From the NCBI GenBank assembly GCA_024123915.1, contig CP099650.1, positions 3,534,001 through 3,598,000 on the forward strand: a stretch of DNA of 64,000 nucleotides, given 5' to 3'. The notes beneath the pieces are model-generated. The model did no database searches, was not told where the DNA came from, and was given only the letters and a program-made list of their open reading frames with translations. This stretch comes from Oxalobacteraceae bacterium OTU3CAMAD1. GTDB lineage: Bacteria; Pseudomonadota; Gammaproteobacteria; Burkholderiales; Burkholderiaceae_D. Each line of letters begins with the position of its first letter. Positions within the stretch are counted from its first letter, which is position 1. Below are positions 1 to 10,896 of this stretch, in pieces. The position numbers and the translations under genes are program-made.

Positions 1-1440
<1,440 letters not shown>

Positions 1441-1451
1441 CCAGTCCTTGC

Positions 1452-1478
1452 AACGCCGGCTAGTAAGCCGGCGTTTTT
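1452..1478 (+). terminator. Intrinsic terminator between guaB and guaA
   Basis: A perfect 9-bp stem (AACGCCGGC at 1452-1460 and GCCGGCGTT at 1467-1475) with a six-base loop runs directly into a short T run. It lies 11 bases after the guaB stop and 28 bases before the guaA start, so it may attenuate rather than abolish read-through. Confidence 0.75.
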
Positions 1479-1506
1479 CCATTCCAGACCTCTTCTGTAG
1501 ATATCC

Positions 1507-3117
<1,611 letters not shown>

Positions 3118-3123
3118 TGTTTT

Positions 3124-3192
3124 GCTCGGCAGCCGGTGACGGCGCAGTGTAAGTGGATGAGACCAAGCCCCTGATTTTCAGGGGCTTTTTTT
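3124..3192 (+). repeat. Dispersed hairpin repeat, copy 1
   Basis: About 69 bases that recur at 33555-33623 with the same length and near identity in the right half (GGATGAGACCAAGCCCCTG followed by its hairpin partner and a T run). Degenerate copies occur at 49838-49890 and 62409-62453. This copy sits directly after guaA and provides its terminator, and it borders the pseudogene scar at 3213. Confidence 0.7.
3165..3192 (+). terminator. guaA intrinsic terminator (within repeat copy 1)
   Basis: Perfect 9-bp stem AAGCCCCTG (3165-3173) / CAGGGGCTT (3179-3187) with loop ATTTT and a T tract continuing to 3192. It lies 48 bases after the guaA stop and is a classic Rho-independent terminator. Confidence 0.9.
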
Positions 3193-3212
3193 ATTTTGGC
3201 TGGCAAGGTCTC

Positions 3213-3469
3213 TTGTCTTGGATACGCCGCGCTTGGGTGGGCAGGCGGCGCTCGGGGCGGATATGCTGGCGTTGATGGATGGCCGCATTCAAGAGGCGGT
3301 TCTCGGCGGCTACGATTGGGGTGGTAGAGCTGCCTGTATCGTCGCTGCGCTATGGCCCGACAGGGTAGTCGGCTTGGTCAGCGCCGCTATGGACGTGCCG
3401 CAGGAAGCGCCGATTATTTTCGCAGACGCGATTGGGGACTGCGCGAACCGAATTGAGCAGCGTTTCGGA
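3213..3469 (+). pseudogene. Deleted copy of an alpha/beta hydrolase (paralogue of 47498-48457)
   Basis: The translation around 3218-3469 matches two separate parts of the intact hydrolase at 47498-48457. The first is residues about 73-131, including the nucleophile-elbow segment L-G-G-Y-D-W-G-G; the second is residues about 281-310, including V-P-Q-E-A-P. The N-terminal 72 residues are absent and about 150 internal codons are deleted in frame at about 3392. A one-base loss near 3215 also shifts the 5' edge. Without the lid domain and the catalytic-His segment it cannot be a working hydrolase. The fragment starts right after hairpin repeat copy 1. Confident as a remnant from direct comparison of both loci. 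Confidence 0.85.
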
Positions 3470-3552
3470 CGGATTTTTATTGCGGTCCTGGGGAATGGAT
3501 CGAGTCGGCGTGCCGGTCAGTTGTAGGTCGCCGTGCATGCCTGGAGGGCAGC

Positions 3553-3632
3553 GTAGGCGGGAAGAGACCAGCCGGTGGCGTGGCCAGATCAGGTTGATGT
3601 CCCGGGCTTTTGGCAATTCGTCGTTTGGATAG
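3553..3632 (-). pseudogene. Possible LysR C-terminal remnant
   Basis: Read leftward, this stretch encodes L-P-K-A-R-D-I-N-L-I-W-P-R-H-R-L-V-S-S-R-L-R in parts, resembling the end of LysR effector domains (aromatic-Pro, then a basic segment before the last helix). The frame then runs into unrelated sequence. No start or complete domain is present. Weak, based on pattern only. The rest of 3470-3657 holds nothing I recognise. Confidence 0.3.
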
Positions 3633-3657
3633 CTCGCATCCGTGCGGCAAATCGGCG

Positions 3658-3704
3658 TTGACTTACAAATTTGGGTGAAATAGCATAATAAGAATTCGGA
3701 TTCT
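3658..3704 (+). promoter_or_regulatory. Promoter with palindromic operator upstream of the monooxygenase operon
   Basis: TTGACT at 3658-3663, 17 bases, then TAGCAT at 3681-3686 fits a sigma-70 promoter. Immediately downstream is the inverted repeat AGAAT-TCGG-ATTCT (3691-3704). The same arms with a four-base spacer occur at 7936-7953, upstream of the TonB receptor. A repressor bound here would block the promoter. The TetR protein at 12643-13293 is the nearest candidate (inference). Confidence 0.6.
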
Positions 3705-3770
3705 GATTTAGGGGCGGCACGCCGAACGGCCGCCAAATCCGTGACCCGTAACCTTATGACTGGACACCCC

Positions 3771-4865
3771 ATGCGCTTTTCCGTCTTCCTCAATGCCCGC
3801 ACGATGAGCTCGGACGCCGACAAACAGTTGATCGTCGACCTGGAACAGCACGCGCTGCTGGCCGGCAAACTCGGCTTCGATGCCATTTTCATGCCGGACC
3901 ACCATTTCAACGGCTACATGCCGGTGGCCAGCGATAGCTATATGTTCGCCTCGTACTTGGCGGCCAAGCTGCCCGACATGCACTTCGGCTTCTCGGTGAC
4001 GTCGGTGCCGCTGCACCATCCGGTGCGCTTCGTCGAGCGGATCAACATCCTCGACCACCTCACCAAAGGCAAGCTGCTCGTCGGCATCGGCTCGGGCACC
4101 ACGCCGGAGGAGATGATCGGCTTCGGCGTCAACTACAAGGACGCCGGCCGCATCGCCGAGGAAAACCTGGAGGCGGCCGAGGCGCTGTGGGCGAAGGGTA
4201 TCGACGACGCGCCGGTGGAGCTGACGGGCTTCCACCAGGGCCGCGTGCTGCAGCGCATCGCCCCCACCTCGTACGGCCCCAATCACGCGCGCCTGATGCC
4301 GGTCGCCCTCAAGGAAAGCAGCGCCACGCGCGCTGCCGTCAACGGCTGGCCGGCGTTCATTCCCGCTTTTACGCCGCCCGTCATCGGCGGCATCGATCCG
4401 CTCAGCCACGTCACCAAGCACTTCGGCAACTACCACCGCCAGTTGCTTGCGGCGGGACACAGCGACGAGACGGTGTCCGACGCGCTGTCGTGGACCACGC
4501 ACAGCTACCAGTGCGTGCACCTGGCGCCGACCGACGAGCAGGCCCGCCGCGAAGTGCTGGAAATCCTGACGGACTACCAGGAAGCGATCGAACGCGAAGC
4601 GGCCTTTAACGCCAAGGCGGAAACCACCGACGCCAACAAAAAGACCGACCGCACCGGCCACGCGCTGTCGGACGAATGGATGGCCACCTGGTGCCTGTAC
4701 GGCAGCCCCGAGACCGTGATCGAAAAATTGCGTGCCTACCAAGAGATCGGCATCGGCAACATCCTGTGCGGCACCACCACCGGTCCGTTGACCGCGCGCC
4801 GCCTGGCCTATGCCAACCAGACCTTGGAACTGCTGGCCAAGCACGTCGTACCCGCATTCAAATAA
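3771..4865 (+). CDS. LLM-class flavin-dependent monooxygenase
   Basis: A bacterial luciferase-like TIM-barrel protein of 364 residues using the ATG at 3771, which begins M-R-F-S-V-F-L-N-A-R and has a GGA six bases upstream. Upstream starts at 3741 and 3756 would add a non-family extension. Family landmarks are M-P-D-H-H-F-N near the N-terminus, S-V-T-S-V-P-L-H-H-P-V-R, and G-I-G-S-G-T-T-P-E-E-M before the flavin phosphate loop. Such enzymes use reduced FMN and oxygen to hydroxylate or cleave substrates. It forms an operon with a GH3 glucosidase and an NAD(P)H:FMN reductase at 7324, which could supply FMNH2. The substrate is unknown; a phenolic aglycone is a contextual inference. Confidence 0.85.
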   Translation: MRFSVFLNARTMSSDADKQLIVDLEQHALLAGKLGFDAIFMPDHHFNGYMPVASDSYMFASYLAAKLPDMHFGFSVTSVPLHHPVRFVERINILDHLTKGKLLVGIGSGTTPEEMIGFGVNYKDAGRIAEENLEAAEALWAKGIDDAPVELTGFHQGRVLQRIAPTSYGPNHARLMPVALKESSATRAAVNGWPAFIPAFTPPVIGGIDPLSHVTKHFGNYHRQLLAAGHSDETVSDALSWTTHSYQCVHLAPTDEQARREVLEILTDYQEAIEREAAFNAKAETTDANKKTDRTGHALSDEWMATWCLYGSPETVIEKLRAYQEIGIGNILCGTTTGPLTARRLAYANQTLELLAKHVVPAFK

Positions 4866-4913
4866 CAAGACGATGGCCGTCCGCATCAGGGCCGCCCACT
4901 GGAGGAGAGCAGC

Positions 4914-7298
4914 ATGGATCAACAATTGAGCGTGGCCGACATGGCCATGCTGACCGCCGGCGCCACGATGTGGGCCACGGCGGCGGTGCCTGCGGCGGAC
5001 ATCCCGTCGCTGTCGATGGCCGACGGCCCGATGGGCGTGGCGGGCGCGCGTGTCGACGAGCGCGACGTCTCGCTGCTCACGCCCGCTCCGGTCGCGCTGG
5101 GCGCCAGCTGGGACCCGGCGCTGGCGAAAAAAGTCGGACGTCTTGTGGGCGGCGAGGCGATCCGCCGGGGTGTGGACCTGATGCTCGCGCCGAATCTGAA
5201 CCTGGCGCGCAGTCCGCTGGCGGGGCGCGCCTTCGAATACTTTTCGGAAGACCCGCTGCTGTGCGGCCAGTTGGGGGCTGCCTGGATCGAGGGCTGCCAA
5301 TCCACCGGCACCGGCGCCGTCGCCAAGCACCTGGTGTGCAACGACAGCGAAACCGCGCGCGACCAGATGAACGCCGTGGTCGACCCGCGCACCCTGCGCG
5401 AGGTGTACCTGCTGCCGTTCGAGCTGGCGGCGCAGGCCAAATGCGCCGGCATGCTCACCGCCTACAACAAAGTCAATGGCGCCTGGTGCGCCGAGGCGTC
5501 GCCCGTGATCGGCGCCATCGCCAAGGACGAATGGGGGTTTGCCGGCGTGTTCATGAGCGACTGGTTCGGCACCCATTCCACGGTCGGCTCGCTGCTCGGC
5601 GGACTCGATCTGGAAATGCCGGGGCCGGCGCGCTTTCTCGGCGCGCACAGCGCGAACGCGGTGGAGGAGGGCGCCGTGCCATCCGCCCGCCTGCGCGATG
5701 CCGCGGCCCGGGTGGCGGGCGCCGCGCGCCGCTTCGGCGGCGCCAAGGGCACGTCGATGACTGACGCGAAGGCGGCCGAACTGCTGGTGGAAGCCGCGGC
5801 CGCCGGCTTCACCCTGGTGCGCAACGAGGACGCGCTGCTGCCGCTCGATATCAAACGCCATCCTCGCATCGCCGTGATCGGCCCCAACGCCAGCGCGCCG
5901 TGCTTCCAGGGCGGCACCTTCGCCAAGATCGCCGTCAGGCCAGACGCAGTGCTGCCCATCGACGCGCTGCGCCTCCGCTTCGGCGACGCCATCGCCGGCT
6001 ATGCGCCCGGTGTGGACCCGCAACCGAAGCTGCCGCGCATGGATGCGCGGCCGGCGCGCGACCTCGGTGACGGCTGCGCGCGCGGCATGACCATCGATTA
6101 CTTCGACAATCCGGCCTGCGAGGGCGCGCCGCTGGCCAGCGAAACGCGCGACACCAACTCGCTCACCTGGTTCCACGGCGTGCACGAGGCGGGTGCCTTG
6201 CAGCGCGATGCCGCCACCCGCGCCAGCGGCGCCTACACCGCCGCCGAAGCGGGCGGCCATCTGTTCTACGTGGGGGGCACCGGCGCGCTGCGGCTTCTTG
6301 TCGATGGCCGCGAGGTATTCCGCCGCGACGAGCAACTGGCGCCCGGCGACGTGATGGGACGCCTGAAAAGCGGCGACGCCGACAGCGTGACCGTGCAGCT
6401 GGCGGCGGGCCAAACGGTGGCCGTGGTGGCGGAATTGCGTTACACGGCCGCGCGTTGCCAAGGCCTGTGGTATGGCGTGCGCGGGCCGGGCAGCGCCGAA
6501 TCGATGATGGCGCAGGCGCTGGACCAGGCACGCCAGGCCGACGCGGTGATCCTGATAGTGGGCGAGACGTCCGACGCCAGCGTGGAAAGCAAGGACCGTC
6601 CCGACACCCACCTGCCGGCCGAGCAGATCGCGCTAATCGAACAGGTGTGCGCGGCCAATCCCAACACCGTCATCGTCACCAACGTGGGCCATGCGTTCGA
6701 CACCCGCTGGGAGGGGCTGGCCAAAGCGGTTTTACACTGCTGGTATCCGGGCCAGGAATTCGGCGCGGCGCTGGCGCAGGTGCTGGCGGGCGAGCGCGAG
6801 CCGGGCGGCCGCCTTCCGGTCAGCATCGCCGCCGAAGACGGCGACTATCCGGCGCTGTCGCTGCAACCGGACGCCAACGGCGACCTGCATTACAGCGATG
6901 GTGTGCGGGTGGGTTATCGGGGACTGGCAGCGAAGGGCGTGGCGCCGCGCCAGGCTTTCGGCGCCGGTTTCGGCTATGCCAGCTTCGAGCTGCGCGCGCC
7001 CGGACTTGAAGCCGTCGGCGATGGCTGGGAGTTGACCGTCACCCTGCGCAACACCAGCGCGCGCGCCGGCGCCGAAGTGGTGCAGGTGTACCGCGACCAG
7101 CCGGAGCTGACGCTGGTCGGCTTTGCCAAGGCTCACCTGGACGCCGGCGAGGAGCGGCAAGTGCGTGTCGCCATCGCCGCGCGCCGCATGCAGCTGTGGG
7201 ATGGCGGCTGGACCGACCTGGCGGGGCCGGTGCGGCTGCTGGTCGGGCGGTCGAGCACTGATTTACCTTACTCGCTGCCATTCGCGACAACCATCTAA
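4914..7298 (+). CDS. Glycoside hydrolase family 3 beta-glucosidase with PA14 domain, cytoplasmic
   Basis: A 794-residue GH3 enzyme that hydrolyses terminal beta-linked glucose or a related sugar. The N-terminal barrel carries K-H-L-V-C-N-D-S-E and the nucleophile D216 in F-M-S-D-W-F. The alpha/beta sandwich is interrupted by a PA14-like domain at about residues 360-520 (I-D-Y-F-D-N-P, then G-G-H-L-F-Y-V-G-G-T-G-A), and an FnIII-like domain closes the protein. The enzyme class is typically active on small glycosides. No signal peptide is visible, so it should act in the cytoplasm, unlike the secreted GH3 at 38103-40325. GGAGGAGAG lies upstream of the ATG. It sits between the monooxygenase and the FMN reductase, suggesting deglycosylation of imported aryl glycosides. 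Confidence 0.93.
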   Translation: MDQQLSVADMAMLTAGATMWATAAVPAADIPSLSMADGPMGVAGARVDERDVSLLTPAPVALGASWDPALAKKVGRLVGGEAIRRGVDLMLAPNLNLARSPLAGRAFEYFSEDPLLCGQLGAAWIEGCQSTGTGAVAKHLVCNDSETARDQMNAVVDPRTLREVYLLPFELAAQAKCAGMLTAYNKVNGAWCAEASPVIGAIAKDEWGFAGVFMSDWFGTHSTVGSLLGGLDLEMPGPARFLGAHSANAVEEGAVPSARLRDAAARVAGAARRFGGAKGTSMTDAKAAELLVEAAAAGFTLVRNEDALLPLDIKRHPRIAVIGPNASAPCFQGGTFAKIAVRPDAVLPIDALRLRFGDAIAGYAPGVDPQPKLPRMDARPARDLGDGCARGMTIDYFDNPACEGAPLASETRDTNSLTWFHGVHEAGALQRDAATRASGAYTAAEAGGHLFYVGGTGALRLLVDGREVFRRDEQLAPGDVMGRLKSGDADSVTVQLAAGQTVAVVAELRYTAARCQGLWYGVRGPGSAESMMAQALDQARQADAVILIVGETSDASVESKDRPDTHLPAEQIALIEQVCAANPNTVIVTNVGHAFDTRWEGLAKAVLHCWYPGQEFGAALAQVLAGEREPGGRLPVSIAAEDGDYPALSLQPDANGDLHYSDGVRVGYRGLAAKGVAPRQAFGAGFGYASFELRAPGLEAVGDGWELTVTLRNTSARAGAEVVQVYRDQPELTLVGFAKAHLDAGEERQVRVAIAARRMQLWDGGWTDLAGPVRLLVGRSSTDLPYSLPFATTI

Positions 7299-7323
7299 AC
7301 AATATAAAACGGAGACAGACATC

Positions 7324-7929
7324 ATGAACCACTACACCAACAACGCCCGCGCCAACGGCCGCACTCCTTACATCGTCGGCATCGGCGGCACCACGCGTCC
7401 GGGATCGAGCACCGAGACCGCACTGCGCGTGGCGCTGCACCACGCGGCGGAACTGGGCGCGCGCACCGAATTGTTCGGCGGCGCCGCGCTGGCCGCGCTG
7501 CCCGGCTACTCGCCCGAGCAGAACGAACGCACCGACGGCCAGCGCGCGCTGGTGGAAGCGGTGCGCCGGGCCGATGCCATCATCTTCGCCTCGCCGGGCT
7601 ACCACGGCGGCGTGTCGGGACTGGTGAAGAACGCCATCGATCTGCTGGAGGACCTGCGCGCCGACGAGCGTGTCTACCTCGACGGCATGCCGGTGGGTTG
7701 TATCGTGACCGCCGCCGGCTGGCAGGGCTGTAATACCACCCTCGGCGCGCTGCGTTCGATCGTGCACGCGCTGCGCGGCTGGCCCACGCCCGTGGGCGTC
7801 ACGCTCAATACCGCCGGCGTGCGCCTGTTCGACGGCGAAGGCCGGTGCCTGGAGCCGCAGGTGACGGCCAGCCTGCGCCTGTTGGCGGAGCAGGTGGTGG
7901 GCGTGCGCAGCCCGGTCGCGGCGGCATAA
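7324..7929 (+). CDS. NADPH-dependent FMN reductase (flavodoxin-like fold)
   Basis: A 201-residue protein of the NAD(P)H:FMN reductase family. The phosphate-binding region is I-G-G-T-T-R-P-G-S-S-T-E near residue 20, the conserved S-P-G-Y-H-G-G-V-S-G loop lies near 90, and L-K/L-V-K-N-A-I-D follows. The ATG lies 26 bases after the GH3 stop with a GGAG a few bases ahead. Co-transcription with the LLM monooxygenase suggests that it supplies reduced FMN. It ends six bases before the operator that precedes the next unit. Assignment to family is firm; partner is inferred. Confidence 0.88.
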   Translation: MNHYTNNARANGRTPYIVGIGGTTRPGSSTETALRVALHHAAELGARTELFGGAALAALPGYSPEQNERTDGQRALVEAVRRADAIIFASPGYHGGVSGLVKNAIDLLEDLRADERVYLDGMPVGCIVTAAGWQGCNTTLGALRSIVHALRGWPTPVGVTLNTAGVRLFDGEGRCLEPQVTASLRLLAEQVVGVRSPVAAA

Positions 7930-7935
7930 TAAAAA

Positions 7936-7953
7936 TTAGAATTGCGATTCTAA
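7936..7953. promoter_or_regulatory. Perfect 18-bp palindromic operator upstream of TonB receptor
   Basis: TTAGAAT-TGCG-ATTCTAA is a perfect inverted repeat 90 bases before the receptor start. Its inner arms AGAAT/ATTCT with a four-base spacer match the operator at 3691-3704. The size fits a TetR-type dimer, and the TetR gene at 12643 ends this transcription unit. The regulator assignment is inference. Confidence 0.65.
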
Positions 7954-8042
7954 ATTTATGCTATCCTGATTTGCAAGTGACGCGCGCCCGGGCAGGGCGC
8001 GACCCAAAACGAGACTGAAAAGTCCAATCGTCGGAGACAAAA

Positions 8043-10202
8043 GTGCCCTACCAAAACGATGCCGGCCCCGGCCCGCGCGCTCTGCTTGCGCGTCCGCGAC
8101 CTACCCTGATCCTCGCGGCCTTGCTGGCCGCCGGCGGCGCCGCCGCCGAAGACAATCCGATGATCGAAGTGATCGTCACGGCCCAGAAGACCGCGCAGCC
8201 GGCATCGAAAACGCCGCTGGCGCTGTCGGTGCTCGGTGGCGACGAGTTGCGCCAGGCCGGCGCCACCAACGCCGTGGCGCTGACCGAGCTGGCGCCGAAT
8301 GTGCAGATCTCCACCGATTCCGGCAAATTGCAGGTCGCCATACGCGGCGTGGTCAGCCTGGACACCAGCGAGAAGGGCGATTCGTCCACCGCCTTCAATG
8401 TCGATGGCGCCTACATCGGCCGCAGCGAGGCGCAGCTGGGCAGCTTCCTCGACCTCGAGCGCGTCGAGGTGCTGCGCGGGCCGCAAGGCACGCTGTACGG
8501 GCGCAACGCCACCGCCGGCGCCATCAACCTGATCACCAACAAGCCGGGCGGCAAGCTCGAAGGCCGGATCGACACCGAGATCGGCGACTACGGCGCCCGC
8601 CGCGTCGAGGGCATGGTCAATCTGCCCGTCAACGCCATGCTGGCGCTGCGCGCGGCGGCCGTCACGGTGCGCCACGACAGCTACCTCGAACCCGGCCCGA
8701 ACACGGTAGGCCTGACGGACAAGGATGACAGCGCCGCGCGGCTGCACGCATTGCTGACTTTTTCGCCGTCGACCACATGGTTGCTGACGGCCGAGCGCAG
8801 CAAGGCCGGCGGCAACGGCGCCAGCTCGGTGCCGCTGACGAACTTCTTCACCGGCGCAGCCGTCGCGGGCGGGAACAACCTGGCCAATCCCGTCTACGTC
8901 GATCGGGGCGCGACCGTGCAGCGCACTGCCGCCGCGAGGTATGCGGACGTGGGCAGCTACAAGGATGACGTGGCGACGTCGCTGCGCTCGGAACTGAAGA
9001 CCGCGCTGGGGGAGTCCACGGAGTTGACCTGGCAGTTCGCGCGCCTGCATTTGACGCTGGATGAACTCAACAACGGCACCTATTTCGGTTTCCCGATGTA
9101 TAACCCGATGTTCGGCGAGTCGACCCAGCGCACGCACGAGGTGCGGCTCAATTCGGCCGGCGCGCCGCGCCTGTCCTGGGTGGCGGGCCTGTACCACTAC
9201 GACGAGGATATCTTCCGCTCCTCCACCTTCAACACGCAAACGCCCGGCCCGCTGATCGTGCTGCCATTCACGCCGACGGTCCATAGCCGCTCCAAGGCGG
9301 CGTTCGGGCAGATGACCTATCGCGTCGATCCGCGATTGCGCGTCACGCTCGGCGCGCGCACCACGCGCGATGAAAAATCGGGCCACGACCCGCTCAGCGG
9401 CAGTGCCACAGGCCCCGGGTATAGCGCCCAAGTGGAAAGCGCCAAGTCCAACTTCCGCGTTGCCGCCGATTACGACCTGCGGCCGGCGGTGATGGTGTAC
9501 GCCAGCCTGTCGACCGGTTACAAGGCGGGTGGTTTCAACGACACCAGCGGCTCGGCCTACCTGCCCGAGAACATCACGTCGCTCGAAGCGGGCGTCAAGG
9601 GCCGCTTCCTGGCCAACCGCCTGCGCTTGGGCGCCGCCGCCTTCCGCTACGACTACAAGGACATGCAACTGACCTCCGTGGTGTGCACCGGCGCCACGGC
9701 AGCGACCTGCGGCGCGCTCACCACCAACGCGTCCAACGCCACGATCCAGGGTGTGGAAGTGGAGGGCACCTGGCAAGCGACGACCGACGACCGTATCAAC
9801 TTCTCGCTGGCCACGGCCGACGGCAAGTTCAAGTCCTATATGCCGGACGGCGTGACCGATTGGTCCGGCCAGCAGATCGACCGCGCGCCGGCGTACAACG
9901 CCAGCCTCGGTTATGCGCACACCTTCATGTTCGACAGCGGCGCCAGCGTGGTGGCGAAAGTGGGCACGCGCCTGAACGGCGCCTACTTCCTCAGCGATTC
10001 GGCGTCCGCCGCGCGCTACCGCCAGCCGTCGTACCGCAAGAGCGATATCAGCGTCACCTACACGGCGGCAGCGCAGCGCTTCTACGTCCAGGCGTTTGCG
10101 CGCAACCTGGAAAACACCGTCACCATCGACAGCCTGGTGCCGGGCGGCTTCGGCATCGGCGCGCCGCGCACCATCGGCCTGCGCGCCGGCACCCAGTTCT
10201 AG
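8043..10202 (+). CDS. TonB-dependent outer-membrane receptor (paralogue of 27102-29312)
   Basis: A 719-residue receptor starting at GTG 8043, with GGAG eight bases upstream. A hydrophobic signal segment (L-I-L-A-A-L-L-A-A-G-G-A-A-A) is followed by the TonB-box-like I-E-V-I-V-T-A-Q-K and a plug domain with V-E-V-L-R-G-P-Q-G-T-L-Y-G-R-N. The beta barrel ends in an aromatic residue (T-Q-F), as required for outer-membrane insertion. It transports ligands too large for porins. It shares long stretches with the receptor at 27102, including Q-P-A-S-K-T-P-L-A-L-S-V-L, so the two are duplicates serving related ligands. It heads the unit with the Tat-exported subunit and GMC oxidase, implying glycoside uptake. 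Confidence 0.93.
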   Translation: MPYQNDAGPGPRALLARPRPTLILAALLAAGGAAAEDNPMIEVIVTAQKTAQPASKTPLALSVLGGDELRQAGATNAVALTELAPNVQISTDSGKLQVAIRGVVSLDTSEKGDSSTAFNVDGAYIGRSEAQLGSFLDLERVEVLRGPQGTLYGRNATAGAINLITNKPGGKLEGRIDTEIGDYGARRVEGMVNLPVNAMLALRAAAVTVRHDSYLEPGPNTVGLTDKDDSAARLHALLTFSPSTTWLLTAERSKAGGNGASSVPLTNFFTGAAVAGGNNLANPVYVDRGATVQRTAAARYADVGSYKDDVATSLRSELKTALGESTELTWQFARLHLTLDELNNGTYFGFPMYNPMFGESTQRTHEVRLNSAGAPRLSWVAGLYHYDEDIFRSSTFNTQTPGPLIVLPFTPTVHSRSKAAFGQMTYRVDPRLRVTLGARTTRDEKSGHDPLSGSATGPGYSAQVESAKSNFRVAADYDLRPAVMVYASLSTGYKAGGFNDTSGSAYLPENITSLEAGVKGRFLANRLRLGAAAFRYDYKDMQLTSVVCTGATAATCGALTTNASNATIQGVEVEGTWQATTDDRINFSLATADGKFKSYMPDGVTDWSGQQIDRAPAYNASLGYAHTFMFDSGASVVAKVGTRLNGAYFLSDSASAARYRQPSYRKSDISVTYTAAAQRFYVQAFARNLENTVTIDSLVPGGFGIGAPRTIGLRAGTQF

Positions 10203-10216
10203 CAGAAAGGCGAACC

Positions 10217-10879
10217 ATGAACATCAGTAAAATTCAATTCGACCGCTCCCCGGCCCATCGCCACGGCGAACCGGCGCGCGGGGTGTCGCGGCGCGACGTG
10301 CTGGGCGCGCTGCTGGCGGCCACCACCCTGGCCGCCGTGTGGACGGCACCGGCGGCGGCGCAGGCCCTGAAGGCGGCCGGCGCGAGCTCCGAGGCGGTCG
10401 CCGCCCAGGCGCTGGACCCTGCCGAACTGGCCACGTTGACGGCGGCGGCCGAAGTCATCATCCCCGCCACCGACACGCCCGGCGCCGGCGAGGCCGGCGT
10501 GCCGCCGTTCGTCGCCACGCTGGTGGCCAGCTGGATGACGGTGGACGAAGCGGCGTTCTTCCGCAAGGGCCTGGCCGGCCTGGAGGCCGGCGCGCAGCAG
10601 AAACATGGCCGCGCCTTTGCCGCGTGCGACGCGCGGCAGGGGGCCGAACTGCTGCAGGCGCTGCGCGCGGCCAGCCCGTACGGCGGGCGCACGTTCTCGC
10701 TCACAGACCGCATCCTCGATCCGAAATCGCCGTTCTACCTGCGGCTGCGCGACCTGGTGGTGCTGGGCTACTTCACCTCCGAGGCGGGCAGCAACCGCGA
10801 ACTGCGCTACATGCCGGTGCCCGGCAAGTTCGAATCGAATGTCGACATCAAGACCTGGCCGTACCAGGTCGTCATCTGA
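10217..10879 (+). CDS. Gluconate 2-dehydrogenase subunit 3 family protein, Tat-exported
   Basis: A 220-residue small subunit. The N-terminus has a twin-arginine signal (S-R-R-D-V-L-G-A-L-L-A-A-T-T-L) followed by A-A-A-Q-A, so it is predicted to be periplasmic. The mature part has the family pattern A-E-V-I-I-P-A-T-D-T-P-G-A-G-E-A-G-V-P near residue 80 and G-Y-F-T-S-E-A-G-S near 180. In characterised sugar and gluconate dehydrogenases this subunit escorts the FAD subunit through Tat. It lies 17 bases upstream of the GMC gene. No cytochrome c gene is present in the window, so the electron acceptor is unknown. Confidence 0.9.
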   Translation: MNISKIQFDRSPAHRHGEPARGVSRRDVLGALLAATTLAAVWTAPAAAQALKAAGASSEAVAAQALDPAELATLTAAAEVIIPATDTPGAGEAGVPPFVATLVASWMTVDEAAFFRKGLAGLEAGAQQKHGRAFAACDARQGAELLQALRAASPYGGRTFSLTDRILDPKSPFYLRLRDLVVLGYFTSEAGSNRELRYMPVPGKFESNVDIKTWPYQVVI

Positions 10880-10896
10880 AATCCATGGGACCGAAC

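Noticed and set aside
3350..3910. Minus-strand ORF of 186 codons after the hydrolase remnant
   Set aside because: It runs across the promoter and operator of the monooxygenase and the remnant in antisense; only a short stretch resembles a LysR tail.
3708..6611. Minus-strand open frame of 967 codons opposite the monooxygenase and GH3 genes
   Set aside because: Antisense shadow with no recognisable domain; the plus strand carries two complete enzymes with ribosome-binding sites.
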